Positions 14,892 through 23,117 of a DNA stretch of 64,000 nt are shown here, in pieces. The position numbers and the translations under genes were made by a program. The stretch lies in contig NZ_SHKP01000004.1 of NCBI RefSeq assembly GCF_004217215.1, positions 342,829-406,828 of the forward strand. Reading direction: 5' to 3'. The stretch is from Rivibacter subsaxonicus (GTDB lineage Bacteria > Pseudomonadota > Gammaproteobacteria > Burkholderiales > Burkholderiaceae_C). Positions within the stretch are counted from its first letter, which is position 1; every line of letters starts with the position of its first letter. Below the pieces are notes generated by a model. The model ran no database searches. It saw nothing but the letters and a program-made list of their open reading frames with translations, and was not told where the DNA came from.

Positions 14892-15935
14892 GTGGCTGCG
14901 TCCGTCACCATCACCCAGATCGCCGAAGCCGCCGGTGTCAGCAGCGCGACGGTCGACCGCGTGCTCAACAACCGCCCCGGTGTGAACCCGGCGACGACCG
15001 AGCGCGTGCGCGATGCGATGCGCCAGCTTGGCGCCGGCACGCCGGTGCGCGGGCGCCCGCGCTCGGTTGCCGGCTACCGCTTCGCATTCGTGCTCCCGGC
15101 GGCGCGGCGCGGCTTCTTCGACCAGGTGGATCGCGTCATCGCGCAAGCGGCTGGGGACTTTCGCCACCAGCACATCACCGAGACGACGCGGCGGCTGCCG
15201 GCCCACGATGGCGCCGCCTTTGCCGAGGAACTCGCGCGGCTTGGCGATCTCGACGGCGTCGCGCTGCTGGCGCCGGACATGCCGATGGTCAAGCTCGCGA
15301 TCAACGAACTGGTGCGCAGTGGCGTGCACGTGGTGACGCTGTTCTCGGACGTCGCCGGGTCGATGCGCGAGACCTTCGTCGGTGCCGACAACCGCGCGGC
15401 CGGTCGCACGGCTGGCCTCCTGCTCGGTCGCAGCCTCGGCCCCGCGGGCGAGGGCCGTTGCGCGCTGCTGGCGCCGGCGACGCGCTACGCGGCCGAGATC
15501 GATCGCGGCATCGGCTTCGCCCAGGTGCTGCAGGAGCGCTTCCCGCGCTGTAGTCTGCTGCGCGTCGACGACATGCCGGAATCGGACGAAGAGGTCTGTC
15601 GGCGCACGCTCGAGGCGCTGGCGCCAAACGGCGTCGACGCGCCCGTTGCCGCGGTATACAACGTCGGACCGGGTAGTCACGGCGTTCATCGCGCGCTGTG
15701 CCAGTTGGCCGAGCAGCAGGCCGGCGGCCTGCCGCCGATGGTTGCCCACGACCTGCTGGACGTGCACCGGGCGATGCTGGTCTCGGGGGCACTGAGCTTC
15801 GTGCTGCAGCAGGATGTCCACTACGCCGTGACCACCGCGGCGCGCGTGCTGCGCGCGCTGTGCGATGGAGTGCGAGGAGCGCTCGCGGTGAGCAACCCGC
15901 GCGTCGAGATCCTGAGCGTCGAGAATCTCGCCTGA
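14892..15935 (+). CDS. LacI-family transcriptional regulator
   Basis: The N-terminal helix-turn-helix reads ITQIAEAAGVSSATVDRVLN with the hinge-preceding NRPGVNPATTERVRDAM, followed by a periplasmic-binding-protein-like ligand domain to the C-terminus (347 residues in all). I set the start at the GTG at 14892, giving VAASVTITQIAEAAG, because LacI proteins begin a few residues before the first helix; an earlier GTG at 14859 is possible. It is divergent from the ABC-DhaLK operon and almost certainly senses the transported sugar or its phosphate and represses the operon. The TVDRVLN variant of the recognition helix differs from the common TVSRVLN. Confidence 0.85.
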   Translation: MAASVTITQIAEAAGVSSATVDRVLNNRPGVNPATTERVRDAMRQLGAGTPVRGRPRSVAGYRFAFVLPAARRGFFDQVDRVIAQAAGDFRHQHITETTRRLPAHDGAAFAEELARLGDLDGVALLAPDMPMVKLAINELVRSGVHVVTLFSDVAGSMRETFVGADNRAAGRTAGLLLGRSLGPAGEGRCALLAPATRYAAEIDRGIGFAQVLQERFPRCSLLRVDDMPESDEEVCRRTLEALAPNGVDAPVAAVYNVGPGSHGVHRALCQLAEQQAGGLPPMVAHDLLDVHRAMLVSGALSFVLQQDVHYAVTTAARVLRALCDGVRGALAVSNPRVEILSVENLA

Positions 15936-15958
15936 GAACGGCGTAGCGTCGGCCGTTC
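15936..15958 (+). terminator. Terminator-like hairpin after the lacI-type gene
   Basis: Immediately after the stop codon, GAACGGC (15936-15942) pairs perfectly with GCCGTTC (15952-15958) around a 9-base loop, followed by CTGTTGCC. There is no clear T-run, so it could be a weak intrinsic terminator. The rest of the gap before folE, about 80 bases, shows nothing I can name. Confidence 0.5.
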
Positions 15959-16037
15959 CTGTTGCCCGGCCTGCGGTGTCGGGATCGACTAACCTGCTAC
16001 AACTGCACATGAGACGCACTGCCTCGGATCTCACCCG

Positions 16038-16784
16038 ATGAACGCACCCCTGCCGAGCACCGCTGCGCTGCTCACTTCGAACGGACCCGCCGACGACGAG
16101 GCCGGCACGCCCGTGTCGGTGAAGATCCGCGAGCGCATCAAGGCCGCCAACGAGCGCTTTCACGCCAACGACAACATTGCCGACTTCATCGAGCCGGGCG
16201 AGCTCGCGGCGCTGCTCGACGAGGTGCAGGCCAAGCTCAAGGGCGTGCTCGACTCGCTGGTGATCGACACCGAGAACGACCACAACACGCGCGACACCGC
16301 GCGCCGGGTGGCCAGGATGTACGTCAACGAGGTGTTCAAGGGCCGCTACGTCAAGGCGCCGTCGACCACCGAGTTTCCCAACGTCGAGCGGCTCAACGAG
16401 CTGATGATCGTCGGCCCGATCACGGTGCGCAGCGCCTGCTCGCATCACCTGTGCCCGATCATCGGCCGGGTCTGGATCGGCGTCATGCCCAACGAGCATT
16501 CCAACCTGATCGGCCTGTCCAAGTACGCGCGGCTGACCGAGTGGATGATGAGCCGGCCGCAGATCCAGGAGGAGGCCGTGACCCAGGTCGCCGACCTGCT
16601 GCAGGACAAGATGAGCCCCGACGGCCTGGCGCTGGTGATGGAGGCCGACCACTTCTGCATGCAGTGGCGCGGCGTCAAGGACATGGACTCCAAGATGATC
16701 AACAGCGTGATGCGTGGCAGCTTCCTGAAGGACCCGAACCTGCGTCGCGAATTTCTGGCCCTGATCAACAACAAGAAGAGCTGA
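16038..16784 (+). CDS. folE: GTP cyclohydrolase I
   Basis: FolE opens GTP to 7,8-dihydroneopterin triphosphate, the first step to folate. The 248-residue protein has an N-terminal extension of about 60 residues and then the catalytic domain: DTARRVARMYVNEVFKG, the zinc site CSHH (Cys134, His136, His137) in VRSACSHHLCPIIG, and the second zinc Cys207 in ADHFCMQWRGVKD. SCEHH-type sites normally carry Glu where Ser135 stands here. The long N-terminus and the C-terminal REFLALINNKKS are as I recall for Burkholderiales. Its stop is two bases before a BLUF photoreceptor gene, so the two should be co-transcribed. NudB, the next pathway step, is at 546. Confidence 0.92.
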   Translation: MNAPLPSTAALLTSNGPADDEAGTPVSVKIRERIKAANERFHANDNIADFIEPGELAALLDEVQAKLKGVLDSLVIDTENDHNTRDTARRVARMYVNEVFKGRYVKAPSTTEFPNVERLNELMIVGPITVRSACSHHLCPIIGRVWIGVMPNEHSNLIGLSKYARLTEWMMSRPQIQEEAVTQVADLLQDKMSPDGLALVMEADHFCMQWRGVKDMDSKMINSVMRGSFLKDPNLRREFLALINNKKS

Positions 16785-16786
16785 CC

Positions 16787-17215
16787 ATGCTCGTCCGCCT
16801 GCTCTATGCCAGCCGTGCCGCCGAACCGGTGACGCACGTCGTGATCGACTCGATCCTGGCCCAGTCGCGCGCCCACAACCCCGAACTCGGCATCACCGGC
16901 ATCCTGTGCTGGGGCGGCGAGATGTTCATGCAGGTGCTCGAGGGTGGCCGCACCGAGGTCAACCAGCTCTACAACCGCATCGCCGGCGACGCCCGTCATC
17001 GCGACCTGGTGCTGCTGCACTACGAGGAGGCGGCCGAGCGCCGCTTTGCCGGCTGGACCATGGGCCAGGTCAACCTGGCCAAGATCAACCCGTCGATCGT
17101 GCTCAAGTACAGCGAGCGACCGACGCTCGATCCGCATGCCGTCTCGGGCTGCGCCTCGATGGCGCTGCTCGAGGAACTGATCGCCACCGCGTCGATCATC
17201 GGCCGCGCCGGCTAG
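16787..17215 (+). CDS. BLUF-domain blue-light sensor (FAD)
   Basis: This 142-residue single-domain protein has every key residue of a BLUF photoreceptor at AppA spacing: Tyr7 in RLLYASRA (AppA Tyr21), Asn31 in HNPELGITG (Asn45), Gln49 in FMQVLEGG (Gln63), and Trp90 and Met92 in FAGWTMG (Trp104 and Met106). RIAGDARHRD is the conserved dimer-region motif. The C-terminal ~45 residues form the capping helices seen in short BLUF proteins such as BlrB and PixD, and there is no output domain, so it must signal by protein contact. It starts two bases after folE, which raises the question whether light feeds into folate or pterin metabolism or the pairing is only positional. Confidence 0.92.
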   Translation: MLVRLLYASRAAEPVTHVVIDSILAQSRAHNPELGITGILCWGGEMFMQVLEGGRTEVNQLYNRIAGDARHRDLVLLHYEEAAERRFAGWTMGQVNLAKINPSIVLKYSERPTLDPHAVSGCASMALLEELIATASIIGRAG

Positions 17216-17279
17216 CGCGCCGCCGTGCGCTGTGTCGCGCTGGGGTTAGCCCCACCGTAAAAGTCCCACCATGAGCCGA

Positions 17280-17296
17280 GCCCGGAAATGCCGGGC
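17280..17296. terminator. Short hairpin in the BLUF-dehydrogenase gap
   Basis: GCCCGG (17280-17285) pairs with CCGGGC (17291-17296) around AAATG. Thirty bases before it, GGGGT-TA-GCCCC makes another small stem. Both lie in the 170-base gap between two rightward operons and could end transcription of the folE-BLUF unit, though no T-run follows. A GAGGAGA ribosome site at 17374-17380 serves the next gene. Confidence 0.35.
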
Positions 17297-17385
17297 GGGC
17301 CATGGCGCAAACCTGCGGGCATCGACAAGATGCCGATGTCGCCGGCATCCGGTCGTCGGCGCGAACAACGATCGAGGAGACCCGC

Positions 17386-18672
17386 ATGCGCATCCACGCC
17401 ACCGTACGTCCCGTGCTCGGCTGCCTGGCCGTGGCCGCCGCGCTCACTGGCCCGGCCCTGGCCCAGCAGAACATCGACAAGCTCAAGCAGATGAAGGTCT
17501 CGGGCACCGACCTCAACATCCCGCCGGTGCCGCAGACGGGCAAGAACGCCGACGCGATCCGCGAGAACCTCAAGCGCGTGAAGCTGCCGCCCGGCTTCAG
17601 GATCGAGTTGTTCGCGATCGTGCCCGACGCGCGCCACATGGCGGTCGCGCCGAGCACCAACATGCTGTTCGTCGGCACCCGCAAGACCAGTGTCTGGGCG
17701 GTGACGGATCGCAACTCCGACGGCGTCGCCGACGAGGTCAAGGCCTTCGCGCCGAGCCTGAACTTCAAGGTGCCCAACGGCGTCTGCTGGACCAAGGACG
17801 GCTTCCTGATCGTCGCCGAGCACAACCGCATCCTCAACTTCCCGGCCGCCGAGTTCTTCTACGAGGGCCCCGACGTCGCGGTCATCGAGGTGGTGCCGCA
17901 GGGCAAGCTGATCCCGGTCGAGGAGGAGAGCTACAACCACGGCGCCCGCACCTGCCGCGTCGGCGCCGACGGCATGCTCTACGTGACGCTGGGCCAGCCC
18001 TTCAACGTGCAGCCGCGCGACAAGCTCAAGCTCTACGACGAGGTCGGCATCGGCGGCATCGTGCGCCTGAACCCCTTCGACGGCAGCAAGCGCGAGGTCT
18101 TCGCGCGCGGCGTGCGCAACTCGGTGGGCCAGGACTTCAACCCCAAGGACGGCACGCTCTGGTTCACCGACAACCAGACCGACGGCATGGGCGACGACAT
18201 CCCGATGGGCGAGATCAACCGCGCCACCAAGGCCGGCCAGTTCTTCGGCTACCCGTGGATCCAGGGCAAGACCCGCATCACCGAGTTCGGCTACGACAAG
18301 GACGCGCTGCCGCCCAACATCGTTGCCGCGCAGGTGCTGACCGAGGCCCACGCGGCCGATCTCGGCATGAGCTTCTACAACGCCAAGCAGTTTCCGGCCA
18401 AGTACCAGGGCGGCTTCTTCTCGGCCCAGCATGGCTCGTGGAACCGCACCAAGCCCAACGGCGCGCAGGTGCTGTTCACCTCGCTCAAGCCCGACGGCAC
18501 GGCCGACAAGACCGAGTCCTTCGCCAGTGGCTGGCTCGACGACAGCACCGGCACCTTCCGTGGCCGGCCGGTCGACGTGGCGGTGATGAAGGACGGCTCG
18601 CTGCTGGTCTCCGACGACTACGCCGGCGCGATCTATCGCATCACCTACAGCGAGGCCAAGGCGGCCAACTGA
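17386..18672 (+). CDS. PQQ-dependent sugar dehydrogenase, sorbosone-dehydrogenase-like
   Basis: This 428-residue exported protein has a signal peptide (MRIHATVRPVLGCLAVAAAL, cleaved near ALAQ) and a six-bladed β-propeller of the GSDH/sorbosone dehydrogenase type. Visible features include LPPGFRIELFAIVPDARHMA, FVGTRKTSVWAV, GVCWTKDGFLIVAEHNRI, SVGQDFNPKDGTLWFTDNQT and GSLLVSDDYAGAIYRI. Such enzymes use pyrroloquinoline quinone and calcium to oxidise sugars or aldehydes in the periplasm. The start follows GAGGAGA by five bases. The stop shares a base with the ATG of a cytochrome c gene, the likely electron acceptor, and a PqqU-like receptor follows. No pqqABCDE genes lie nearby, so the cofactor may be taken from outside. 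Confidence 0.85.
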   Translation: MRIHATVRPVLGCLAVAAALTGPALAQQNIDKLKQMKVSGTDLNIPPVPQTGKNADAIRENLKRVKLPPGFRIELFAIVPDARHMAVAPSTNMLFVGTRKTSVWAVTDRNSDGVADEVKAFAPSLNFKVPNGVCWTKDGFLIVAEHNRILNFPAAEFFYEGPDVAVIEVVPQGKLIPVEEESYNHGARTCRVGADGMLYVTLGQPFNVQPRDKLKLYDEVGIGGIVRLNPFDGSKREVFARGVRNSVGQDFNPKDGTLWFTDNQTDGMGDDIPMGEINRATKAGQFFGYPWIQGKTRITEFGYDKDALPPNIVAAQVLTEAHAADLGMSFYNAKQFPAKYQGGFFSAQHGSWNRTKPNGAQVLFTSLKPDGTADKTESFASGWLDDSTGTFRGRPVDVAVMKDGSLLVSDDYAGAIYRITYSEAKAAN

Positions 18673-19007
18673 TGGCGCGCGGCGCACTGGCGACAACGAC
18701 GGCGGCACTGGCACTGTTGGCAGCTGGTGCCGCCGGCGCGCAGTCGCCGGCGGTCGAGGCTGGCCGCCAGAAGGCGCAGATGTGTGCCGCCTGCCATGGC
18801 CCGCTCGGCCTGGGCAGCGCACCCGATGCGCCGCACCTGGCGGGCCAGCCGGAGATCTACCTCGCCGCCCAGCTCAAGGCCTTTCGCAGCGGAGTCCGCC
18901 GTCACGAACAGATGAACGTGATGGCCAAGGCGCTCAGCGACGAGGACATCGCCGCGCTGGCAGCCTGGTACGCCTCACTGAAGATCGAGGTGCAGCCGCC
19001 GCGCTAG
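18672..19007 (+). CDS. Periplasmic class I cytochrome c
   Basis: This 111-residue protein has a signal peptide (MARGALATTTAALALLAAGA, cleavage near AGAQS) and a single heme site CAACH at residues 38-42. Met in HEQMNVMAKAL is the probable sixth ligand, and the C-terminal helix DEDIAALAAWYASL is standard. It resembles c553/c554-type cytochromes, such as one half of a cytochrome c4. It starts on the last base of the dehydrogenase stop (TGATG), so it should be made with the PQQ enzyme and carry its electrons to the respiratory chain. Confidence 0.9.
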   Translation: MARGALATTTAALALLAAGAAGAQSPAVEAGRQKAQMCAACHGPLGLGSAPDAPHLAGQPEIYLAAQLKAFRSGVRRHEQMNVMAKALSDEDIAALAAWYASLKIEVQPPR

Positions 19008-19159
19008 CCTCGGGGCGCTTCACGCTTGCATCGCAGGCGGTGGGGCGCAACTATGGCGTCCATTGAGTTCGTCGCCGACGAGATGCCGTGTCGGGTGCTC
19101 ACAATGCACGGCTGGGGCGGCTCGATCCGCTCCCGCGACAAGAACGAGGAGACAAGCTC

Positions 19160-21364
19160 ATGCACCCGAGCCGATTACCAGCAAGATTCACGGGGCCCTT
19201 GCGCTGTGCCGTTTCACTGCTGGTCGGGGTGGGTGGCGGCGCGCACGCGCAGACAGCCGCCGCGACGCTCGAACCGGTGATCGTCGTCGGCAGCGGCTTC
19301 GAGCAGCGTGCCTTCGAGACGCCGTACTCGGTGTCGGCGGTCGAGCGCGAGGCGATCCGCGCCGGCGGGCCGATGGTCAACCTCTCGGAGTCGATGGCGC
19401 GGGTGCCGGGCCTGATCGTCGCCAACCGCAGCAACTACGCACAGGACCTGCAGATCAATTCGCGCGGCTTCGGTGCCCGTGCCACCTTCGGCGTGCGCGG
19501 CCTGCGGCTCTACACCGACGGCATCCCGGCCACGATGCCCGATGGCCAGGGTCAGGTCTCGCACTTCGACCTCGCTGGCGCGCAGCGCGTGGAAGTGCTG
19601 CGCGGCCCCTTCAGCGCGCTCTACGGCAACAGCTCGGGCGGCGTGATCGCGCTGGTCAGCGCGCCGGTCGACAGCCGCTACGGCGAGGTCGCGCTCGACG
19701 GCGGCAGCTTCGGGCTGCGCCAGGCACGGCTGACGGCACAGGCACCGTTCGGCGACACGCCCGGCCGCGGCCTCGACCTGCGCCTCGGTGCCAGCTACTT
19801 CGAGATCGACGGCTTCCGGCCCCACAGCAGCGCCGAGCGCACGCTGGCCAACCTGCGCGCCGGCTGGACCGGCGACGCCGACACGGTCGTCGTGAGCCTG
19901 AACTACCTCGACCAGCCGGCCGACGATCCGCTCGGCCTGAGCCGCGAGCAGTTCGACGCCGACCCCTACCAGACCACCTCGCAGGCCTTCACCTTCGACA
20001 CCCGCAAGCAGGCGCAGCAGGAGCAGCTCGGCGCGCAATGGCGGCACCGCTTCGACAATCTCGGCCCGCTCGCCGAGAGCGCGCTCACCGCCTACGGCGG
20101 TCGCCGCTCGGTGACGCAGTGGCAGGCGATTCCGGTGCTGACCCAGAACAACCCGAATCCACCTCCGTTCACCACGCGCCACCCTGGTGGCGTGATCGAC
20201 TTCGACCGCAGCTACGCGGGCGTCGACGGCCGGCTCGTGCTGCGCTGGGCGCTGGAGGACGAGCGCAGCGCGAAGCTGGTGATCGGCGCCACCGCCGAGC
20301 GTAGCAGCGAGGACCGGCGTGGTTACGAGAACTTCATCGGCGACCCGCTCGCGCCGAGCGCGATCGGCGTCACCGGCCGGTTGCGGCGCGACGAGACCAA
20401 CAGCACCCGCAGCATCGACGGCTACGCGCAGGGCGAGATCGAGTTCGTGCGCAACTGGGTCGCGACCCTGGGCGTGCGCAGCGGCACGATCCGCTTCAAG
20501 GCCGAGGACCGCTACATCGTCGGCACCAACGGCGACGACTCGGGCGAGCGCGAGTTCAGCTACACCAACCCGGTCGCCGCGCTGCAATGGCGCGCCGCGC
20601 CCGGACTCAATCTCTACCTCAGCGCCGGTCGCGGCTTCGAGTCGCCGACCTTCAACGAGCTGGCCTATCGCCCCGACGGCCAGGCCGGCTTCAACGCCGA
20701 CCTGCAGGCCCAGACCAGCCGCCAGCTTGAGCTCGGCGCCAAGTGGCGCAACGAGTCGCTCGGCCTGAGCCTGGACGCGGCGCTGTTCGAGGCGCGCACC
20801 GACGACGAGATCGGCGTGGCCACCAATGCCGGCGGACGCAGCAGCTTTCGCAACGTCGGCCGCACCACGCGGCGCGGCGTCGAGATCGGCGGCGCCTGGG
20901 CCATCACCCGCGAGTGGCGCACCGCCATCGCGCTGACCTGGCTCGAGGCGCGCTACGACGACGGTTTCATGACCTGCCTCGCCGCGCCCTGCCTGGTGCC
21001 GAACGTGCCGGTCGCGGCCGGCAACCGCATCGCCGGCACCACGCCGCGGGTGGGCTACGCCGAAGTCGCCTGGCGGCCGCTGGCCGATACCGAACTGGCC
21101 GCCGAGTGGCGCGGGCAGGGCGCGACGCCGGTCAACGATCTCAATCGCGACTTCGCGCACGGCTTTGCTACCGTGGCGCTGCGCGCGAGCCAGGGCTTCG
21201 ACCTCGGCGCCGGCGGTCGCATCGAGGCGCTGGCGCGCATCGACAACCTGTTCGACCGCGTCTACGCCGGCAGCGTCATCGTCAACGAGGCCAACAGCCG
21301 CTTCTTCGAACCCGGCGCGCCGCGCAACTACTACCTCGGGCTGAAGTGGCGCCTGGGCTTCTAG
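19160..21364 (+). CDS. pqqU: TonB-dependent receptor, PqqU (YncD)-like PQQ importer
   Basis: This 734-residue outer-membrane receptor has a signal peptide, a TonB-box-like LEPVIVVGSG, the plug (NLSESMARVPGLIVANRSNY, GVRGLRLYTDGIPATMPDGQ, VEVLRGPFSALYGNSSGGV) and a 22-strand barrel ending in a C-terminal Phe. As far as I can recall the E. coli YncD sequence, these plug segments and YLSAGRGFESPTFNELAYRP match it nearly residue for residue, and YncD was shown to be the PQQ importer PqqU. It lies 152 bases after a PQQ-dependent dehydrogenase and its cytochrome, which supports that role independently. The ATG at 19160 follows GAGGAG by eight bases; an earlier frame start at 19088 adds no signal-like sequence. 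Confidence 0.83.
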   Translation: MHPSRLPARFTGPLRCAVSLLVGVGGGAHAQTAAATLEPVIVVGSGFEQRAFETPYSVSAVEREAIRAGGPMVNLSESMARVPGLIVANRSNYAQDLQINSRGFGARATFGVRGLRLYTDGIPATMPDGQGQVSHFDLAGAQRVEVLRGPFSALYGNSSGGVIALVSAPVDSRYGEVALDGGSFGLRQARLTAQAPFGDTPGRGLDLRLGASYFEIDGFRPHSSAERTLANLRAGWTGDADTVVVSLNYLDQPADDPLGLSREQFDADPYQTTSQAFTFDTRKQAQQEQLGAQWRHRFDNLGPLAESALTAYGGRRSVTQWQAIPVLTQNNPNPPPFTTRHPGGVIDFDRSYAGVDGRLVLRWALEDERSAKLVIGATAERSSEDRRGYENFIGDPLAPSAIGVTGRLRRDETNSTRSIDGYAQGEIEFVRNWVATLGVRSGTIRFKAEDRYIVGTNGDDSGEREFSYTNPVAALQWRAAPGLNLYLSAGRGFESPTFNELAYRPDGQAGFNADLQAQTSRQLELGAKWRNESLGLSLDAALFEARTDDEIGVATNAGGRSSFRNVGRTTRRGVEIGGAWAITREWRTAIALTWLEARYDDGFMTCLAAPCLVPNVPVAAGNRIAGTTPRVGYAEVAWRPLADTELAAEWRGQGATPVNDLNRDFAHGFATVALRASQGFDLGAGGRIEALARIDNLFDRVYAGSVIVNEANSRFFEPGAPRNYYLGLKWRLGF

Positions 21365-21371
21365 TGCCGAC

Positions 21372-22088
21372 TCACCGCTGAGGCTTGCGGCCGATGAACA
21401 GCTTGCCGCCGCGCAGCAGGGCGTGGCGATGCACGAAGGGTTCGACCGCGGTGAACTCCTCGAGCTCGAAGCCGGCATCGACGATGTGCTGGCGCACGTC
21501 GGCGCCGAAGAACTTGATGTGGTCCTCCTGGCCGAAGTGCAGCAGGCGGTCGTGCGCCGACGTCACCGCGGGGTTCTCGTAGGTCTGCGCCCAGCCCTCG
21601 ATGATCGGGAAGGTCAGCAACGCGACGCCGCCTGGCGCCAGCACGCGATGCATCTCGCGCAGCGCACGGTGATGATCGACATGCTCGAGCACGTGGTTGC
21701 AGAGGATGGCGTCCTGCGAAGCATCGGCCAACTCGATCTGCTCCAGGTTGAGCGCCACGTCGGGCGGCTGCGGATTCAGGTCGGCACCGATGTAGCTCGC
21801 GCTGATCGGCGTGATGAGCTTGCGCAGGATGGCCTCGGGCGCGAAGTGCAGCACGCGCCGGCCGCGCAGCAGACCTTCATTGGCGTGCAGCCAAAGCGCG
21901 AACAGGCGGTGCCGCTCCATGCTGCCGCAGCCGCGGCAACGAGCGTCCGGCCGTGGCGGTATGCCAAAGGCGCTGAAGCGGCCTCGATAGCCGCACAACG
22001 GGCATTCGCGCTCGTAGCGTCCGCTCAACGACTGCAGCACGCGCAGGCCGTACCTGAGGTCTTGAAGGGGGCCGAAGCGTAGCGACAT
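21372..22088 (-). CDS. SAM-dependent methyltransferase with N-terminal zinc-ribbon-like motif
   Basis: The 238-residue protein begins with four cysteines in CPLCG and CRGCG (Cys29, 32, 51, 54), a probable small zinc site, then a class I methyltransferase fold: RVLHFAPEAIL (motif I variant without the usual Gly-rich loop), YIGADLNPQ, DAILCNHVLEHVDHH (motif IV) and HRVLAPGGVALLTFPI. The HVLEHVDDH-type core matches the Methyltransf_11 group. The target is unknown. It is convergent with the PqqU gene, seven bases apart, and its start is back-to-back with the EamA gene region. A GAGG lies nine bases before the ATG at 22088. Confidence 0.82.
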   Translation of the reverse strand: MSLRFGPLQDLRYGLRVLQSLSGRYERECPLCGYRGRFSAFGIPPRPDARCRGCGSMERHRLFALWLHANEGLLRGRRVLHFAPEAILRKLITPISASYIGADLNPQPPDVALNLEQIELADASQDAILCNHVLEHVDHHRALREMHRVLAPGGVALLTFPIIEGWAQTYENPAVTSAHDRLLHFGQEDHIKFFGADVRQHIVDAGFELEEFTAVEPFVHRHALLRGGKLFIGRKPQR

Positions 22089-22200
22089 GCGCACAATCCT
22101 CGAGCGATCCGTGGGCGATGCGATCGAGTATCTCAGTTGCTGCCACGCGCCGCCGCCGGCAACACCCCACAATCGCAGTGCCGCCAAACAGCCTCGCGCC

Positions 22201-23103
22201 TTGCCCACTCTCGCCCTGGCCCTCGTTCTTGCCGCCGCGCTGCTGCACGCGCTGTGGAACCTGGCCGCCAAGCGGGCCGGCGGCGACCACCGCTTCGTGC
22301 TGCTGGTGGCGCTGATGATCGGCGTGCTGTGGGCACCGGTCGGCCTTTGGGCGGGCTGGGATGCGGTGCCGCTCTGGGGCTGGCAGGAGTGGGGCATCGT
22401 GCTCGCCAGCGGGCTGGTGCACTTGGCCTACTTCACCGTGCTGCTGCGCGGCTACCGGGCCTCGGACCTGACCGTGGTCTACCCGCTGGCGCGCGGCACC
22501 GGGCCGCTACTGACGGCGGTGCTGGCGGTGCTGCTGCTCGGCGAGTCGATCGCCGCGCACGCGGTGGCCGGCGTGCTCGCCGTGACGCTGGGCGTGTTCC
22601 TCGTGGCCGGCGGGCCGCGCATGCTGCGTGCGTTGCGGCGCGGTGGCGGCCTCGGCGCCGAAGAGGCACTGGCGCACCGCCGAGTGCGGCTCGGCATCGG
22701 CTACGGCTTCGCCACCGGCGTGCTGATCGCGGGCTACACGATGATCGATGGCGTGGCCGTCAAGCTGCTGCTGATCTCGCCGATCCTGGTCGACTACTTC
22801 GGCAACGTGATGCGCATTCCCTTCGCGTTGCCGGCCGCGCTGCGCGACCGCGCCGGCACGCTGGCCGCCTGGCGCGCCCAATGGCGCTGGGCGTTGGTGG
22901 TGGCGCTGCTGAGCCCGGCCGCCTACGTGATGGTGCTGTACGCAGTGCGCATGGCGCCGCTGTCGCTGGTGGCGCCGGCGCGCGAGGTCTCGATGCTGTT
23001 TGCCGCCGTGCTTGGCGGGCGTCTGCTCGGCGAGGGCGACGTGATGCTGCGCATTGCCGGCGCGGCCTGCATTGCCGGTGGCGTCGCGGCCCTGGCGATC
23101 TGA
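22201..23103 (+). CDS. DMT-superfamily transporter (EamA)
   Basis: Ten hydrophobic helices in two EamA repeats fill the 300 residues, beginning at LALALVLAAALLHALWNLAA; the family marker PLARGTGPLLTAVLAVLLLGE is present in repeat one and APAREVSMLFAAVLGGRLLGE in repeat two. Such proteins export small metabolites such as amino acids, but the substrate is not readable. The start is uncertain: the frame is open back to an ATG at 22087, which would overlap the divergent methyltransferase; a TTG at 22201 gives the usual family N-terminus and length, so I prefer it. The DUF429 gene follows after 14 bases. Confidence 0.82.
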   Translation: MPTLALALVLAAALLHALWNLAAKRAGGDHRFVLLVALMIGVLWAPVGLWAGWDAVPLWGWQEWGIVLASGLVHLAYFTVLLRGYRASDLTVVYPLARGTGPLLTAVLAVLLLGESIAAHAVAGVLAVTLGVFLVAGGPRMLRALRRGGGLGAEEALAHRRVRLGIGYGFATGVLIAGYTMIDGVAVKLLLISPILVDYFGNVMRIPFALPAALRDRAGTLAAWRAQWRWALVVALLSPAAYVMVLYAVRMAPLSLVAPAREVSMLFAAVLGGRLLGEGDVMLRIAGAACIAGGVAALAI

Positions 23104-23117
23104 ACGCGCATGCCGCG

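Noticed and set aside
13275-16652. A single leftward open frame of 1125 codons covering the binding protein, the regulator and part of folE.
   Set aside because: Only the part up to 14609 has a signal peptide and family sequence. The rest is antisense to lacI-type and folE genes and reads as Arg/Ala/His-rich noise typical of high-G+C shadow frames.
22087-22200. ATG at 22087 as start of the EamA transporter.
   Set aside because: It overlaps the divergent methyltransferase start and adds ~38 residues without similarity before the first helix; kept only as an alternative.
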